Shown here: positions 17,937-29,075 of the stretch, in pieces
Position numbering within the stretch: position 1 is the stretch's first letter
How the letters are laid out: each line of letters begins with the position of its first letter
The notes under the pieces: model-generated
Seen by the model: the letters and a program-made list of their open reading frames with translations, nothing else
What the model was told of the DNA's origin: nothing
Database searches by the model: none
Origin: Mycolicibacterium peregrinum
Lineage (GTDB): Bacteria > Actinomycetota > Actinomycetes > Mycobacteriales > Mycobacteriaceae
Length of the DNA: 64,000 nucleotides
Reading direction: 5' to 3'
Assembly: GCF_002102345.1 (NCBI RefSeq)
Contig: NZ_LQPP01000049.1
Coordinates: 1-64,000 of the forward strand
Translations under genes and position numbers: made by a program

Positions 17937-17940
<4 letters not shown>
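17446..17940 (+). CDS. Rv3235 family protein (DUF6459)
   Basis: About 164 residues from the GTG at 17446, which has GGAGG six bases upstream; TTG at 17440 is an alternative. A Pro-rich N-terminal third is followed by a compact domain (about residues 60-160). That domain has conserved-looking helices (ALRRVLEVVDRRRPPSQL) and a closing strand segment ARVRAIAGRIELRSGRWQLTAL. It matches, from memory, the Rv3235 family of Actinobacteria, often found beside secA. Its TAA stop overlaps the secA1 stop in the palindrome TTAA. Function unknown. Confidence 0.82.
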
Positions 17941-20786
<2,846 letters not shown>

Positions 20787-20899
20787 GCTATTTCCCCTGT
20801 GGGTTCGATGGATCCCGTGGGCGGGATCGCACGGGCTTAGTTGACGTCCATCGTAGGTGACCGGTCGAAGTCGCTGGTTCTGCTGGCGCCAAGAGACAA

Positions 20900-20931
20900 A
20901 ATCGCACCCCGGAATGCTCCGAGGTGCGATT
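20900..20931 (-). terminator. Stem-loop terminator after the hibernation factor gene
   Basis: Arms AATCGCACCCCGGA (20900-20913) and its near-complement (20918-20931) pair over 14 positions with one mismatch around a 4-base loop. On the minus strand it lies 17 bases past the hpf stop and is followed by TTTGTCTC. It separates hpf from the secA1 promoter region. Confidence 0.8.
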
Positions 20932-20947
20932 CTGCGCCTTCTGGCGG

Positions 20948-21631
20948 TCAGGCCAGACGGATCAGCCCGTAGTCGTAGGCGTGGCGGCGGTACACCACCG
21001 ACGGGCGATCACTCTCCTTGTCATGGAACAAAAAGAAATCGTGGCCGACCAGCTCCATCTCGTAGAGGGCGTCGTCGACGGTCATCGGCTTCGCCGGGTG
21101 TTCCTTGGTCCGTACGATCCGGCCCGGCTCATGGTCGTCGAGGCCGTCCGTCAATCCGGCATCGGCCGTGGCCGTCGGCTGCTGTTCGAACAGCGTCTCG
21201 TGCGCGGTCGCTTCGGCCAGCGAGACCGGGGTCTTGTCGCCGTAGTGGATCTTGCGGCGGTCCTTGCTCTTGCGGAGCCTGCTTTCGAGTTTGCCGGCCG
21301 CTGATTCCAGGGCCGCATAGAAGCTGTCTGCGCAGGCCTCGCCGCGCACCACCGGGCCGCGGCCGCGGGCCGTGATCTCGACGTGCTGGCAGTTTTTGCG
21401 CTGACGGCGGTTACGTTCGTGGTCGAGTTCGACGTCGAACAGGTAGATGGTGCGGTCGAACCGCTCCAGGCGCGACAACTTCTCCGAGACGTAGATCCGG
21501 AAGTGATCGGGAACTTCGACGTTTCGACCTTTGACCACAACCTCTGCGTTCGGCTCCGGGGTGGTGTCGCCGACCTGCTCGTCGGGGTCGACCACCATGG
21601 TGGCGCTTGTGTCCGGGGAATGGGTTGACAT
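20948..21631 (-). CDS. hpf: Ribosome hibernation-promoting factor (long HPF/RafS type)
   Basis: About 227 residues from ATG 21631 (MSTHSPDTS); GTG at 21661 gives a 237-residue version. The N-terminal S30AE domain (about residues 25-130, VKGRNVEVPDHFRIYVSEKL onward) binds the 30S decoding region. A long linker leads to a C-terminal dimerisation domain (PMTVDDALYEMELVGHDFFLFHDKE). This long form pairs 70S ribosomes or preserves them in stationary phase. From memory it matches Rv3241c and M. smegmatis RafS. It is encoded just upstream of secA1. Confidence 0.93.
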   Translation of the reverse strand: MSTHSPDTSATMVVDPDEQVGDTTPEPNAEVVVKGRNVEVPDHFRIYVSEKLSRLERFDRTIYLFDVELDHERNRRQRKNCQHVEITARGRGPVVRGEACADSFYAALESAAGKLESRLRKSKDRRKIHYGDKTPVSLAEATAHETLFEQQPTATADAGLTDGLDDHEPGRIVRTKEHPAKPMTVDDALYEMELVGHDFFLFHDKESDRPSVVYRRHAYDYGLIRLA

Positions 21632-21703
21632 ACTCGGCAACTCGTTTCTCTCAGTTGTCACACGCGTTCACGCGTGCCCTACTTCTCAACGAATCGAGAT
21701 GGT

Positions 21704-21738
21704 GCCGATGGGCCGACTAGTTTGCTCCACCCATCGGC
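21704..21738 (-). other. Stem-loop between comF and hpf
   Basis: GCCGATGGG (21704-21712) and CCCATCGGC (21730-21738) form a perfect 9-bp stem with a 17-base loop. It lies in the 300-base space between the comF stop and the hpf start, both on the minus strand. It could end the mtrA-mtrB-lpqB-comF transcript or fold in the hpf leader. No T-run follows on the minus strand, which weakens the terminator reading. Confidence 0.5.
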
Positions 21739-21928
21739 GAAAGGTGTCGGGTACTCACCTCCTACCGTTTGGCAGTGAAGTGGCGCCGCGTTCGGGGGGC
21801 GCCGCCGTGAGTCGTTCACGGGTGGTTGCTGCCGACGGTAGTCCGTGTTCACCCACTCGTGCCACCAATTTCAAATACGTGTTCTCAGTTCTTCATGTGG
21901 GTTTGATCTCAGCGAAATGACGCGCGCG

Positions 21929-22558
21929 TCAGGCATGTGAAATCGCCAGTACAGCAGCCACGTCGGCCCCCGAAGTGGTAAGCATCCGCACCGATTCCGC
22001 CGCCGTGGCTCCGGTGGTGACGATGTCGTCGACCAGCACCACTTCGCCCGCGACCGGCCTGACCAGACGCACGCGGCCGGCGATGTTGCGCTGGCGGGCA
22101 GCCCCCGACAGGCCCACCGAATCACGCACCCACGGCTGCAGGCGCAGCGCGGGAACCACGCCGGCACCCGGCAGGCCGGTAACCGCTAGCGTCGCGATCC
22201 GGCGGACCGGATCACCACCGCGCCGACGAGCCGCGATGAAGCGGGTCGGTGCCGGCACCAGCGTGACCGGAGTGCCGACGACGCCCCAGGTCAGCAGATG
22301 CTGCAGGCCGGCATTCAGCGCGCCGGCCAGCGGGACGATCAGGTCGCTGCGGCCGTGTTCCTTGGCCGCCACGATTACCCGCCGGCGGATACCGGCGTGG
22401 CGGCCCAGGGCAAACACCGGAACTCCCGGATCGGTTCGCGGAGTGACCAGGTGCGGCTCGTCATCGGCGACGCTCAGCTGCGCGGCACACGTCGCACACC
22501 ACCTGGTCGACGGTGCCCCGCAACCACCGCACTCCAGCGGCAGGATGAGGTCGAGCAT
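21929..22558 (-). CDS. ComF family phosphoribosyltransferase-like protein
   Basis: A 209-residue ComF-type protein. An N-terminal zinc-ribbon-like segment has Cys pairs (ECGGCG and WCATCA). The C-terminal phosphoribosyltransferase fold carries the PRPP-binding VVLVDDIVTTGAT. In competent bacteria ComF supports DNA uptake; in mycobacteria its role is not established. It follows lpqB after a 163-base gap in which I see no gene. From memory it matches Rv3242c; Rv3243c, which lies between it and lpqB in M. tuberculosis, is missing here. Confidence 0.88.
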   Translation of the reverse strand: MLDLILPLECGGCGAPSTRWCATCAAQLSVADDEPHLVTPRTDPGVPVFALGRHAGIRRRVIVAAKEHGRSDLIVPLAGALNAGLQHLLTWGVVGTPVTLVPAPTRFIAARRRGGDPVRRIATLAVTGLPGAGVVPALRLQPWVRDSVGLSGAARQRNIAGRVRLVRPVAGEVVLVDDIVTTGATAAESVRMLTTSGADVAAVLAISHA

Positions 22559-22721
22559 GCCGGCAGTCTGCGCGTCGGGGACGACATCTTCGCCGTGCTC
22601 GGCCCGCGCTGGGCCACCGCGCTTGGTCGCAACGCCGCCGATTTCAACTGCAGGGTCGCGACGAGCGTCGGGCCGCAGCCCTCACGTAGAAAACGGCGCA
22701 GCGCGGGACGGCGCCGACGAA

Positions 22722-24482
22722 TCAACCCGGCAGCACCGGCAGCGAGCCGGGAACCATCAGCGGCCGCACCTCGACCCAGCCGGGGTTGTCCTCACTGACC
22801 GATGCGGACAGTTGCATCACCCCGCGCTGATCGGCGACGTAGACCGTCGACGGATTCGCGGCCACCGTGCCCACCGGGACCTGCAGATTGCGGCTGGGCC
22901 CGTCCGAGTTCACCCCGTCGAGATTGACGTAGGACACCGGGTGCGCCGGATCGGTCCGGCTGACCACGATGTCGTCGCCGGTCCGCCAGGACAGCGATAC
23001 CACCGTGTTGCCCAGGCCGAAGCCGAGACGCCGCGGATAGGTCAGCAGGAACTGGCCTTCCGGTGTCCGCTCGATCCCGGCCAGGATCACCTGCCCACCG
23101 ATCACCATCGCCGCGCGGGTGCCGTCCCGGGACAGCTGCAGATCGGTGATCGGGCCGGGATATCGGGTGACCACGGCTGCCGCGTCGACGGGGATACGGG
23201 CGGGCACACCGGACGCGTCGCGGATGGCGCGGACCACGTTGACGTCGTCGACCACCACCCACACGGCCTGGTCCAGCGACCAGCTCGGCCGGCTCAGGTT
23301 GCGGCCCTCGATGGCCATCGCGGTGGGGCCTCCCAGCGGGCCCATCCACAGCGAGGCGGCCGTCGCCTCCGGGGCATCGGGCAACACGACGACTGACGCC
23401 GCATCCTGACCATTGCGTGACACCGCTGCCGACTTCTGATTGGGTGCCGAACCGAACGCGCCGGGCACGCGGGTGGTGCTCTGTCCGTCCAACGCCACCA
23501 GCGATCCGCCGACCAGTGCGTGCAGGCCGGCGGCCGCGCCGGGCACCGCCCCCGGGTCGGTGGCCGCGACGTCGGAGGTCTCCCAGCCGTCGGCGAACCG
23601 GTCGTCCAGCGGGGCACCGTCGACGTTGATCACGTACGGCCCACTGATCCCGGCCCGCGACAGGGTCCAGATGATCTGTGCGGCAAGCAGTTGCCTGCTG
23701 TGCGGATCGGTGGTCGCGAGGTTCTCGAGGTCGATTCGGGCGCCGCCGTAGCCGCGCCCCACTCCGGTCTTTCCACCGTCGGCCCGGGTGACCGGACCGC
23801 GCAGCCGCAATGGTGCGTCGAGCAGGTTACGGACGGCCCTGGCGATCTCCGGGCGAGGCCCGGAGACCAGTTTGGAGATCAGCTCGGTGGCCAACTGGTC
23901 GGGATCGGACACCGCGACATAACGGGGATCGGGCACGACCGTGGTCCCGGTCGGGTCGACGAAGTACAGCGTGTTGCGCTTGTAGGTGGACTGAAACTGT
24001 TGCCAGTCAAGGAAAACGCCGTTGGGCAGCCGGTCGATGCGCCAACCGGCCGGAGTCTGGACCAGCTCGATCGGGCCGGGGTCGGGCAGTGCCCCCTCCC
24101 CGGTCTCGAACACCCCCATGTCGGACAGAGATCCCAGGATGTCTGCCCGCATGGTCACCGAAACCCGGTCCGCGCCGCGGGTTTCGACGAACACCACCCG
24201 GTCGAGCAGCAGTGCGCTGCCGGCGTCGTCCCACGAGCTGGACGCCGACTCGGTGAGGAACTGCCGGGCCGCCAGGTGCCGGTTCGCGGGATCGGCGGTG
24301 GCCTTGAGGAATTCGCGCAGGAGAACGTCTGGGTCCATGCCCGGCGCCGGTTTGGGCAGGTTCGGTGGTGCCGGCCGGTCGACGGTGCCGATCGCTTGCG
24401 GGGACGACGAATTCGGAATTCCCGCGCATCCGGACACCAGCACTACCAGACCGACGACCACGACCGTCAGTAGGCGCTTCAC
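22722..24482 (-). CDS. lpqB: Lipoprotein LpqB, MtrAB system accessory
   Basis: A 586-residue lipoprotein with the lipobox LVSGC (Cys about residue 19). The middle has a GerMN-type domain, and the C-terminal half is a beta-propeller-like region with repeated SRNG/LSRDGTRAAMV segments. In M. smegmatis LpqB binds the extracellular domain of MtrB and tunes MtrA phosphorylation and cell division. The ATG overlaps the mtrB stop by 4 bases, consistent with translational coupling in mtrA-mtrB-lpqB. Confidence 0.96.
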   Translation of the reverse strand: MKRLLTVVVVGLVVLVSGCAGIPNSSSPQAIGTVDRPAPPNLPKPAPGMDPDVLLREFLKATADPANRHLAARQFLTESASSSWDDAGSALLLDRVVFVETRGADRVSVTMRADILGSLSDMGVFETGEGALPDPGPIELVQTPAGWRIDRLPNGVFLDWQQFQSTYKRNTLYFVDPTGTTVVPDPRYVAVSDPDQLATELISKLVSGPRPEIARAVRNLLDAPLRLRGPVTRADGGKTGVGRGYGGARIDLENLATTDPHSRQLLAAQIIWTLSRAGISGPYVINVDGAPLDDRFADGWETSDVAATDPGAVPGAAAGLHALVGGSLVALDGQSTTRVPGAFGSAPNQKSAAVSRNGQDAASVVVLPDAPEATAASLWMGPLGGPTAMAIEGRNLSRPSWSLDQAVWVVVDDVNVVRAIRDASGVPARIPVDAAAVVTRYPGPITDLQLSRDGTRAAMVIGGQVILAGIERTPEGQFLLTYPRRLGFGLGNTVVSLSWRTGDDIVVSRTDPAHPVSYVNLDGVNSDGPSRNLQVPVGTVAANPSTVYVADQRGVMQLSASVSEDNPGWVEVRPLMVPGSLPVLPG

Positions 24483-26146
24483 ACGTTCTCCTCCGCATGC
24501 TCCCGGTCGCGGTTGGGGCGCTGCCGCGACTTTTGCTGCTGCGAAGCAGGTTTCAACGGCAGCGGGCTGGTGGTCACCTTGTGACCGCGCACCAGGGGCA
24601 ACGTGAGACGGAAGCAGGCTCCCTTGCCGGGTTCACCCCAGGCCTCCAGTCGGCCCTGGTGCAGGCGCGCGTCCTCGATGCTGATGGCCAGGCCCAGGCC
24701 GGTGCCACCGGAGCGGCGTACCCGGGACGGGTCGGACCGCCAGAACCGACTGAACACCAGCTTCTCCTCGCCGGGACGCAGACCGACGCCGTAATCACGC
24801 ACGGTGACAGCGACGGTGTCCTCGTCGGCAGCCATCCGGATACGTACCGGTTTGCGCTCGGCGTGATCGATGGCGTTCGCGATGAGGTTGCGCAGGATGC
24901 GTTCCACCCGACGCGGATCCACCTCGGCGATCACCTCGTCACCCGGCATGTTGACGTCGAGCTCGACCTCGGCATCGGCCGCCAGGTGTCCGACGTTGTC
25001 CAGCGCGCTCTGCACCGTCGTCCGCAGATCCACCGACTCCACCGACAGTTCGGCCACGCCGGCGTCGTGGCGGGAGATCTCCAGCAGATCGGCCAGCAGG
25101 GTCTCGAACCGGTCCAGCTCGTTGACCATCAGCTCGGTGGACCGGCGCAGCGCGGGGTCGAGGTCCTCGCTGTGATCGTGGATCAGATCGGCGGCCATGC
25201 GCACTGTGGTCAGCGGGGTCCGCAGCTCATGGCTGACGTCAGAGGTGAAGCGGCGCTGCAGGTTTCCGAATTCCTCGAGCTGCTGGATCTGGCGCGAGAG
25301 ACTCTCGGCCATGTCGTTGAACGACACCGCGAGCCGGGCCATGTCGTCCTCGCCGCGTACCGGCATCCGCTCGGTCAGGTGGCCTTCGGCGAACCGCTCG
25401 GCGATCCGTGAGGCGGACCGGACCGGCTGCACGATCTGACGGGCCACCACCAGAGCGATCGCCGCCAGCAGACCCAGCAGCACCACGCCGCCGGTCGCCA
25501 TGGTGCCGCGCACCAGAGAGATGGTGCTTTCCTCGTTGTTCAGCGGAAAGATCAGGTACAGCTCAAGATTGGGCACCGACGAGGATGCCGGGCTGCCCAC
25601 GATCAGCGCAGGGCCGGAGAACGCATCGGTGGTGACCGGGGTGTACTGATAGCTGACCTGTCCGGCCTTGACGAAGTCACGTAGCGCCTTGGGCACCTGT
25701 TGCACCGGCCCGGCCGCTGCGGCTTCGCGCGGCCCGTCGCCGGGGACCATGAGCACGGCGTCGAACGCGCCGGCCACATCCGCTCGGGCGTCGGCCTTGC
25801 GATCGATCAGGGTGTTGCGCGCAAGTTGCAGGCTGCTGTCGAGCGACCGGCTCTCCTCACCGCCGACGATGCCGCCGACCGTGACCCGGGCCCGTTCCAC
25901 CTCCTCGGTGGCGGCCTTGACCTTGACCTCGAGGATCCGGTCGGTGATCTGGCTGGTCAGCACGAAGCCGAGCACCAAGATGACGGCGAGTGAGAGCCCG
26001 AGGGTCAGCGTCACGACCCGCAGTTGCAGCGAACGGCGCCAGACCAGGCTCACCGCCCGTCCGAGCGTCCCCAATCCGCGCAACAGCGGACCAGAACCTC
26101 CCCAGCGGCCACGGATGCGGCGTCTGGAGCTGAAGATCACGGCCAC
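24479..26146 (-). CDS. mtrB: Sensor histidine kinase MtrB
   Basis: A 555-residue membrane histidine kinase. Two membrane segments (about residues 43-65 and 215-235) flank an extracytoplasmic sensor domain. A HAMP region follows, then the phospho-acceptor box SHELRTPLTTVRMAADLI, and a HATPase domain with NLIANAIDHAE, DYGVGLRPGEE and GGTGLGLAI. It phosphorylates MtrA. The C-terminal tail is Gln/Arg-rich and variable. It overlaps lpqB by 4 bases and follows mtrA by 40 bases. Confidence 0.97.
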   Translation of the reverse strand: MAVIFSSRRRIRGRWGGSGPLLRGLGTLGRAVSLVWRRSLQLRVVTLTLGLSLAVILVLGFVLTSQITDRILEVKVKAATEEVERARVTVGGIVGGEESRSLDSSLQLARNTLIDRKADARADVAGAFDAVLMVPGDGPREAAAAGPVQQVPKALRDFVKAGQVSYQYTPVTTDAFSGPALIVGSPASSSVPNLELYLIFPLNNEESTISLVRGTMATGGVVLLGLLAAIALVVARQIVQPVRSASRIAERFAEGHLTERMPVRGEDDMARLAVSFNDMAESLSRQIQQLEEFGNLQRRFTSDVSHELRTPLTTVRMAADLIHDHSEDLDPALRRSTELMVNELDRFETLLADLLEISRHDAGVAELSVESVDLRTTVQSALDNVGHLAADAEVELDVNMPGDEVIAEVDPRRVERILRNLIANAIDHAERKPVRIRMAADEDTVAVTVRDYGVGLRPGEEKLVFSRFWRSDPSRVRRSGGTGLGLAISIEDARLHQGRLEAWGEPGKGACFRLTLPLVRGHKVTTSPLPLKPASQQQKSRQRPNRDREHAEENV

Positions 26147-26186
26147 CGCCGGGCGGCGAGCGTCACGGCGACGGCGAGCCGTCCTG

Positions 26187-26873
26187 TCACGGTGGTCCGG
26201 CCTTGTATCCCACTCCTCGAACGGTCAACACCACCTGCGGGTTCTCCGGGTCTTTCTCGACCTTGGCCCGCAACCGCTGGACATGCACGTTCACCAAACG
26301 GGTGTCAGCGGGGTGGCGATATCCCCACACCTGTTCGAGCAGCACATCACGAGTAAACACCTGGCGTGGTTTACGTGCCAGCGCCACCAGCAGGTCGAAC
26401 TCCAGCGGCGTCAGCGAAATCTGCTCGCCCTGCCGGGTCACCTTGTGGGCGGGCACGTCGATCTCGACATCGTTGATCGAGAGCAGCTCGGCAGGCTCGT
26501 CCTCGTTGCGGCGCAGCCGCGCGCGCACCCGCGCCACCAGCTCCTTCGGCTTGAACGGCTTCATCACGTAGTCGTCGGCGCCGGACTCCAGGCCGAGCAC
26601 CACGTCGACCGTGTCGGTCTTGGCCGTCAGCATGACGATCGGCACGCCGGAGTCGGCACGGAGCACCCGGCACACGTCGATCCCGTTCATGCCGGGCAGC
26701 ATCAGATCCAACAGGACCAGGTCAGGCCGCAATTCGCGGACCGCGGTGAGCGCCTGGCTGCCATCGCCGATGACGGCGGTGTCGAATCCTTCACCACGCA
26801 AGACGATGGTGAGCATCTCGGCCAGCGATGGGTCGTCATCGACGACAAGGATCCTTTGCCTCATGGTGTCCAT
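26187..26873 (-). CDS. mtrA: Response regulator MtrA
   Basis: A 228-residue OmpR-family regulator, essential in M. tuberculosis and involved in replication-coupled division and cell-wall gene control. The receiver domain has acidic VVDDD near the N-terminus, phospho-acceptor Asp56 in LLDLMLPG, and Lys in MKPFKP. The winged-helix domain carries TPLEFDLLVALARKP and the closing VRGVGYKAGPP. Length and sequence are nearly those I recall for M. tuberculosis MtrA. tmk lies 52 bases upstream on the same strand. Confidence 0.98.
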   Translation of the reverse strand: MDTMRQRILVVDDDPSLAEMLTIVLRGEGFDTAVIGDGSQALTAVRELRPDLVLLDLMLPGMNGIDVCRVLRADSGVPIVMLTAKTDTVDVVLGLESGADDYVMKPFKPKELVARVRARLRRNEDEPAELLSINDVEIDVPAHKVTRQGEQISLTPLEFDLLVALARKPRQVFTRDVLLEQVWGYRHPADTRLVNVHVQRLRAKVEKDPENPQVVLTVRGVGYKAGPP

Positions 26874-26925
26874 GGTGTCACCCGATCGCGATAAAACCGG
26901 GGTACCACACGCGGGTTTCTCCGCT

Positions 26926-27558
26926 TTATCTGCTGCTTAGCCGCCCCGCCAAGGCCGCCGGGTCCACATCCGGGCCCGCGACCGCCCATCGGCCGCACCA
27001 GTCGGCGGCTGCCAGCGCGGCGTACACCGCACCGGTGCGCTGTTGCAACCCGCCGTCGCGCTCGTAGGCGTCCTTGGCGCGGTCGGCCTCGGTATTGGCG
27101 CGATGCTCGGCCCGCACCGCAGCCAGCTCGGTCGGGACATCAAGCAGAATCTGCCAATCCGGGCTGGGGAGTTTGAGACGGTCGAACTCGAGCTCACGCA
27201 CCCAGGCCACCGCCTCACCGTCGGCGCCCTGGTGGAGCCGGGCTGCGCTGTAGGCGGCGTTGGACGCGACGTAGCGATCCAGGATGACGACGTCATAAGC
27301 CGCCTGCAGGTGCTCGATCTCCTCCCTGGCACCGGCGCGGTCGAGCGCGAACAGGGTGGCCATCGCGTAGACGGAGTCGGCCAGATCGCCGTGGGCGCCG
27401 TGCAGCGCCTCGGCGGCCAGGTCCGCCGGCACCGAGCGGTGATAGCGCGGGAACGCCAGACTGCCGACGGAGAGGCGGTCGGCCTCGAACGCCGCCCGCA
27501 GGCCGCCCGTCAACGTACGTTTGCCTGCGCCGTCGACACCCTCGATCGCAATGAGCAC
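26926..27558 (-). CDS. tmk: Thymidylate kinase
   Basis: A 210-residue dTMP kinase that makes dTDP in DNA precursor synthesis. The P-loop IEGVDGAGKRTL is at the N-terminus, the FPRYHRS segment fits the dTMP-binding region, and DRYVASNAAY carries the DRY motif. From memory it matches Rv3247c (214 residues), with mtrA directly downstream. In M. tuberculosis sahH lies upstream; here about 9 kb of other genes separate the two. Confidence 0.95.
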   Translation of the reverse strand: MLIAIEGVDGAGKRTLTGGLRAAFEADRLSVGSLAFPRYHRSVPADLAAEALHGAHGDLADSVYAMATLFALDRAGAREEIEHLQAAYDVVILDRYVASNAAYSAARLHQGADGEAVAWVRELEFDRLKLPSPDWQILLDVPTELAAVRAEHRANTEADRAKDAYERDGGLQQRTGAVYAALAAADWCGRWAVAGPDVDPAALAGRLSSR

Positions 27559-27595
27559 CCCGCGAGCCTAGCTCTGCGGCGGCCGTCGCCTCCAA

Positions 27596-27643
27596 TGTCA
27601 CGCCAGAGTGGCGCCAGCCCTCGAGCGTCACGCTGGAGTGACA
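27596..27643. repeat. Two copies of a GTCACGC(C/T)(A/G)GAGTG element
   Basis: TGTCACGCCAGAGTGGCG (27596-27613) and CGTCACGCTGGAGTGACA (27626-27643) lie 30 bases apart in the tmk-HAD interval. The second is an inverted repeat GTCAC-GCTGGA-GTGAC. They may be regulator sites, or members of a short dispersed intergenic repeat family. Only two copies are visible here. Confidence 0.55.
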
Positions 27644-27651
27644 GCCGAGCG

Positions 27652-28041
27652 TCAGCTCGGCCGCTGCGCGGGCGGGACATAGCCCGGCGTGAATCCGCGT
27701 TCCTGCACAATGAGATTCAGGTTGCCGAGCGCGCATTCCTCGATGTCGTCGAAGGCGATGTCCGGTTTCAGGTCGGTGTGGAAGATGGGGTGCCCGTCGG
27801 CGTCGTAGCCGCCGTACCCCTTGTCGGCGTAGACGTCGACGTATTTCACGATGCCCATGGCGTCGGCGGTCCGGCGGGCGTAACCCTCACCGCCGCCGGA
27901 CCAGAGCATGATCCGGGTGTTCTTCATGCTCGCCAGCGTGATCAGCAGCGTGCGGATGCGCTCGTTGGCCACATAGCCATCGGTGATCGTGTTGTCCCGC
28001 AACGTCCCGTCGATGTCGAAGGCGATCGTCACCTGTTGCAT
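27652..28041 (-). CDS. Small HAD-like hydrolase
   Basis: About 129 residues from ATG 28041, which has AGGAG five bases upstream; GTG at 28056 is an alternative. HAD motif I is AFDIDGTLRDN, with the nucleophile and acid Asp pair spaced DxD. Motif II is LWSGGGEGYARR. Motif IV is probably DIAFDDIEE. There is no cap domain, so it belongs to the small capless (subfamily III or Cof-like truncated) types, usually phosphatases of small phosphoesters or proteins. It is last in a three-gene operon after the TPR-membrane and AAA+ genes, which suggests a role in that unit rather than housekeeping. Confidence 0.8.
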   Translation of the reverse strand: MQQVTIAFDIDGTLRDNTITDGYVANERIRTLLITLASMKNTRIMLWSGGGEGYARRTADAMGIVKYVDVYADKGYGGYDADGHPIFHTDLKPDIAFDDIEECALGNLNLIVQERGFTPGYVPPAQRPS

Positions 28042-28052
28042 TGCCACTCCTG

Positions 28053-29075
28053 TCACTCACCGCTCAGCCCCCCGTACACGCGCAGACACACCGCCCCGAA
28101 CAACAGCAGCGGACCGAAAACTTCTGTCAGCGGAGTCGCTCCCACCACAGCGGTGATCGTTCCTGCGATGATCGCGAATACCAGGAACACCAGCCGGACT
28201 GCCAGGAAGCCCCGCTCACGTAGTACCGCCCGCAATGTCGGCCACGGCACGCTGCGCACCAGCCAGACCATCACCCCCGCCAGGCAGAGCGCCAGTAGCG
28301 CGATGAATATCCTTGGAACCACGGTCGATTGGGAATTCTCGTGCGTCGCCGTGACAGCGATCAACACGATGGACAGCAGGATGACGGAGAGTGTGGAAAC
28401 ACGCAGAACCCGGGTCAGCACCACCCCGATGTTGCGGCGGGCCAACGCGCCCAACCCCGGGTCCAGCCGGCCCGCCCCGAGAAACCCTTTGATCGACGTG
28501 GTCAGCTTGCCCCACTTCAGCCGGTTCACCGCAAGGTTGTGGACGGCCGAGGCATGATCGGGTTCCAACCGCAGGGCCGCCTGGTAGTTGTCCTCGGCAG
28601 CGGTGGAATTCCCCAGCGCCCGGTGGATGTCGCCGCGCAGCACCAGCGAGTTCGCCGACTCCGGGTACAAGCGGAGAGCTTCGTCGATCACGTCCAGCGC
28701 GTCACGTGGACGCCCGACTTCCAGTAGCAAACTGGCGTAGGTGTAGTGCGCGGAATGGATGTGCGGATTCTCCGTGGCTGCCTTCCACGCCATCTGCAGC
28801 GCTTCCTGCCGCCGTCCCTGTCCGTTCAGCGCGAGGGCATACACGCGCATCACGTGTTCGTCGCCGGGAGCGGTGGCCAGCGCGGCATAGGCGGCCTGTG
28901 CCGCACCGTCGTAGTCCTTCAATCCCAGTTGGGCGCGGGCGTACTGCGCCAGGAGTCCAGCATCGTTGGGATCTTCGGCCAATGCGGACTGCAACACTTC
29001 GGCAGCGCGCTGGTAGTTTCTGGTGTCCAGGTACGCCTCGGCGACAGCGCCGGGGCCCGCGGCTGCCGACGTCAC
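28053..29075 (-). CDS. TPR-repeat protein with four C-terminal membrane segments
   Basis: About 340 residues from GTG 29075. Residues 10-200 are five or six tetratricopeptide repeats (for example YQRAAEVLQSALAEDPNDA, RDALDVIDEALRLYPESA, AAEDNYQAALRLEPDHA). The last 120 residues have four hydrophobic helices (about 228-248, 258-278, 297-315 and 318-335). There is no signal peptide, so the TPR part is probably cytoplasmic and tethered to the membrane. The GTG overlaps the stop of the AAA+ gene by 4 bases (GTGA), implying coupled translation and a shared complex. Function unknown. Confidence 0.82.
   Translation of the reverse strand: MTSAAAGPGAVAEAYLDTRNYQRAAEVLQSALAEDPNDAGLLAQYARAQLGLKDYDGAAQAAYAALATAPGDEHVMRVYALALNGQGRRQEALQMAWKAATENPHIHSAHYTYASLLLEVGRPRDALDVIDEALRLYPESANSLVLRGDIHRALGNSTAAEDNYQAALRLEPDHASAVHNLAVNRLKWGKLTTSIKGFLGAGRLDPGLGALARRNIGVVLTRVLRVSTLSVILLSIVLIAVTATHENSQSTVVPRIFIALLALCLAGVMVWLVRSVPWPTLRAVLRERGFLAVRLVFLVFAIIAGTITAVVGATPLTEVFGPLLLFGAVCLRVYGGLSGE

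Noticed and set aside
22559..22721. Small gene between comF and lpqB
   Set aside because: The open frame there is Arg-rich, spans comF antisense-frame sequence and has no ribosome-binding site.
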